The notes under the pieces: generated by a model
Told to the model about the DNA's origin: nothing
Database searches by the model: none
The model's input: only the letters and a program-made list of their open reading frames with translations
Shown: positions 5,653 through 6,042 of the stretch, in pieces
Layout: each line of letters starts with the position of its first letter
Numbering within the stretch: the stretch's first letter is position 1
Position numbers and translations under genes: made by a program
Assembly (NCBI GenBank): GCA_011605835.1
Contig: JAAOZJ010000135.1
Coordinates: forward strand, 1 to 6,042
Reading direction: 5' to 3'
From: Thermoproteota archaeon
GTDB taxonomy: Archaea; Thermoproteota; Methanomethylicia; Nezhaarchaeales; WYZ-LMO8
Length of the DNA stretch: 6,042 nucleotides

Positions 5653-5655
5653 GAT

Positions 5656-6042
5656 ATGAGTAGGAAGACCATATTAATGGCCACAACCCTACTGGCGATA
5701 ACCCTAGCCCTATCGATGGTTGTAGCCTCAGCGCAAGCCCAAGACCCTGTGCTGATACTCCAGCTGAAATACCGCAACGGCACCGATCTAAAACCCCTGG
5801 TCAACGAGTACGTTACAGTACAGTTAAACGGAACGACCCTGTATGAGGGCAAGACTGATAGCACCGGCAACGTCACTATAACCTTGCCCGCCGGAAGCAA
5901 CCGAGCTAATGTAACGGTGCGGTGGAAGGCCTCTTGGGGCGTATCTTACCTGGTGAACTTCACCGGCACTACGCTGTTCTCTACTCTCAACAAAAGCGTG
6001 ATTAATTGCTCAATATACAACGTCAACCTATGGACCGTAGAC
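5656..6042 (+). CDS. Secreted, sequon-rich surface protein with Ig-like domain (3' partial)
   Basis: The frame is open from ATG 5656 to the end of the window (129 codons seen). Residues 1-28 form a typical signal peptide: basic MSRK, a hydrophobic core to about residue 23, then ASAQA before QDP. Residues about 31-85 resemble a small beta-sandwich of the carboxypeptidase-regulatory/Ig-like type, with VQLNGTTLYEGKTDSTGNVT and then ITLPAG, a pattern common in archaeal surface proteins. Seven N-x-S/T sequons lie in about 100 mature residues (Asn 41, 58, 72, 85, 101, 112, 117), pointing to heavy N-glycosylation outside the cell. There is no catalytic motif in the visible part. Many tandem-domain surface proteins start this way, so the full protein may be long. 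I do not recognise a specific family. It is divergent from the membrane-anchored transglutaminase-like gene across the 552-nt gap. Confidence 0.83.
   Translation, partial: MSRKTILMATTLLAITLALSMVVASAQAQDPVLILQLKYRNGTDLKPLVNEYVTVQLNGTTLYEGKTDSTGNVTITLPAGSNRANVTVRWKASWGVSYLVNFTGTTLFSTLNKSVINCSIYNVNLWTVD

Larger units (their letters stand above)
5104..5655. other. Divergent 552-nt intergenic region without a convincing gene
   Basis: It holds the promoter of the leftward transglutaminase-like gene at one end and that of the rightward secreted-protein gene at the other. A 91-codon plus-strand frame at 5351-5626 lacks family features, is rich in Ser, Pro, Gly and Lys, and overlaps the downstream TATA box, so I do not call it. 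The middle is dense in small hairpins: CGATT/AATCG at 5256-5268, ATGGC/GCCAT at 5390-5404, the bulged stem at 5461-5486 and TGCCCTTGGGCA at 5528-5539. No tRNA, rRNA or C/D-box pattern was recognised. A structured RNA or a complex control region is possible. Confidence 0.6.

Noticed and set aside
5641..5700. C-box-like GTGATGA of a C/D-box guide RNA at 5648-5654
   Set aside because: No D box (CTGA) follows at a usable distance; the motif is fully explained as the ribosome site of the secreted-protein gene.

Overview
The window looks like a piece of a thermophilic archaeal chromosome, most likely Thermoproteota (crenarchaeote-like). The reasons are arginine coding dominated by AGG/AGA, frequent GTG starts, TATA-type boxes placed 26-28 nt ahead of start codons with no leader, and archaeal accessory families (an archaeal TnpB subfamily, DUF2283/DUF4258, and LWE-heptad nuclease-like proteins). 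I cannot name a genus.

Layout, left to right. (1) 2-1174 (+): a TnpB RNA-guided nuclease gene, cut off at the left edge and interrupted by one in-frame TAA between its RuvC-I and RuvC-II motifs. (2) 1252-1671 (+): a YjbQ/UPF0047 protein with its own leaderless-type promoter. (3) 1672-1923: 252 nt with no gene I can defend, ending in a promoter. (4) 1924-2571 (+): a cyclase/kynurenine-formamidase-type metal-dependent hydrolase. (5) 2598-3059 (+): a DUF4258/DUF2283 pair laid out like a toxin-antitoxin module; the DUF4258 gene has a frameshift just before its last conserved strand. (6) 3072-3741 (-): a decayed LWE-heptad coiled-coil plus PD-(D/E)XK-like gene with two frameshifts, one stop and a lost 3' part. 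(7) 4024-5103 (-): an intact membrane-anchored transglutaminase/cysteine-protease-like protein with an extremely regular coiled coil. (8) 5104-5655: a 552-nt gene-free gap with nested inverted repeats. (9) 5656-6042 (+): the start of a secreted protein rich in N-glycosylation sequons, running off the right edge.

Three of the eight genes are broken (tnpB, DUF4258, the LWE-heptad gene), so this is an accessory, decaying neighbourhood with intact single genes between the wrecks. The two genes flanking the 552-nt gap are transcribed divergently and both products act at or outside the membrane. The other genes do not form an obvious pathway.

The most interesting signals are: the TnpB split by a single stop; the frameshifted DUF4258 beside an intact DUF2283; thirteen heptads with Leu at one position and an aromatic (12 of 13) at another in the transglutaminase-like protein; a recurring arrangement in which the start codon of a leaderless gene lies inside or against a Shine-Dalgarno-like AGGTG sequence; and the nested inverted repeats in the large intergenic gap.
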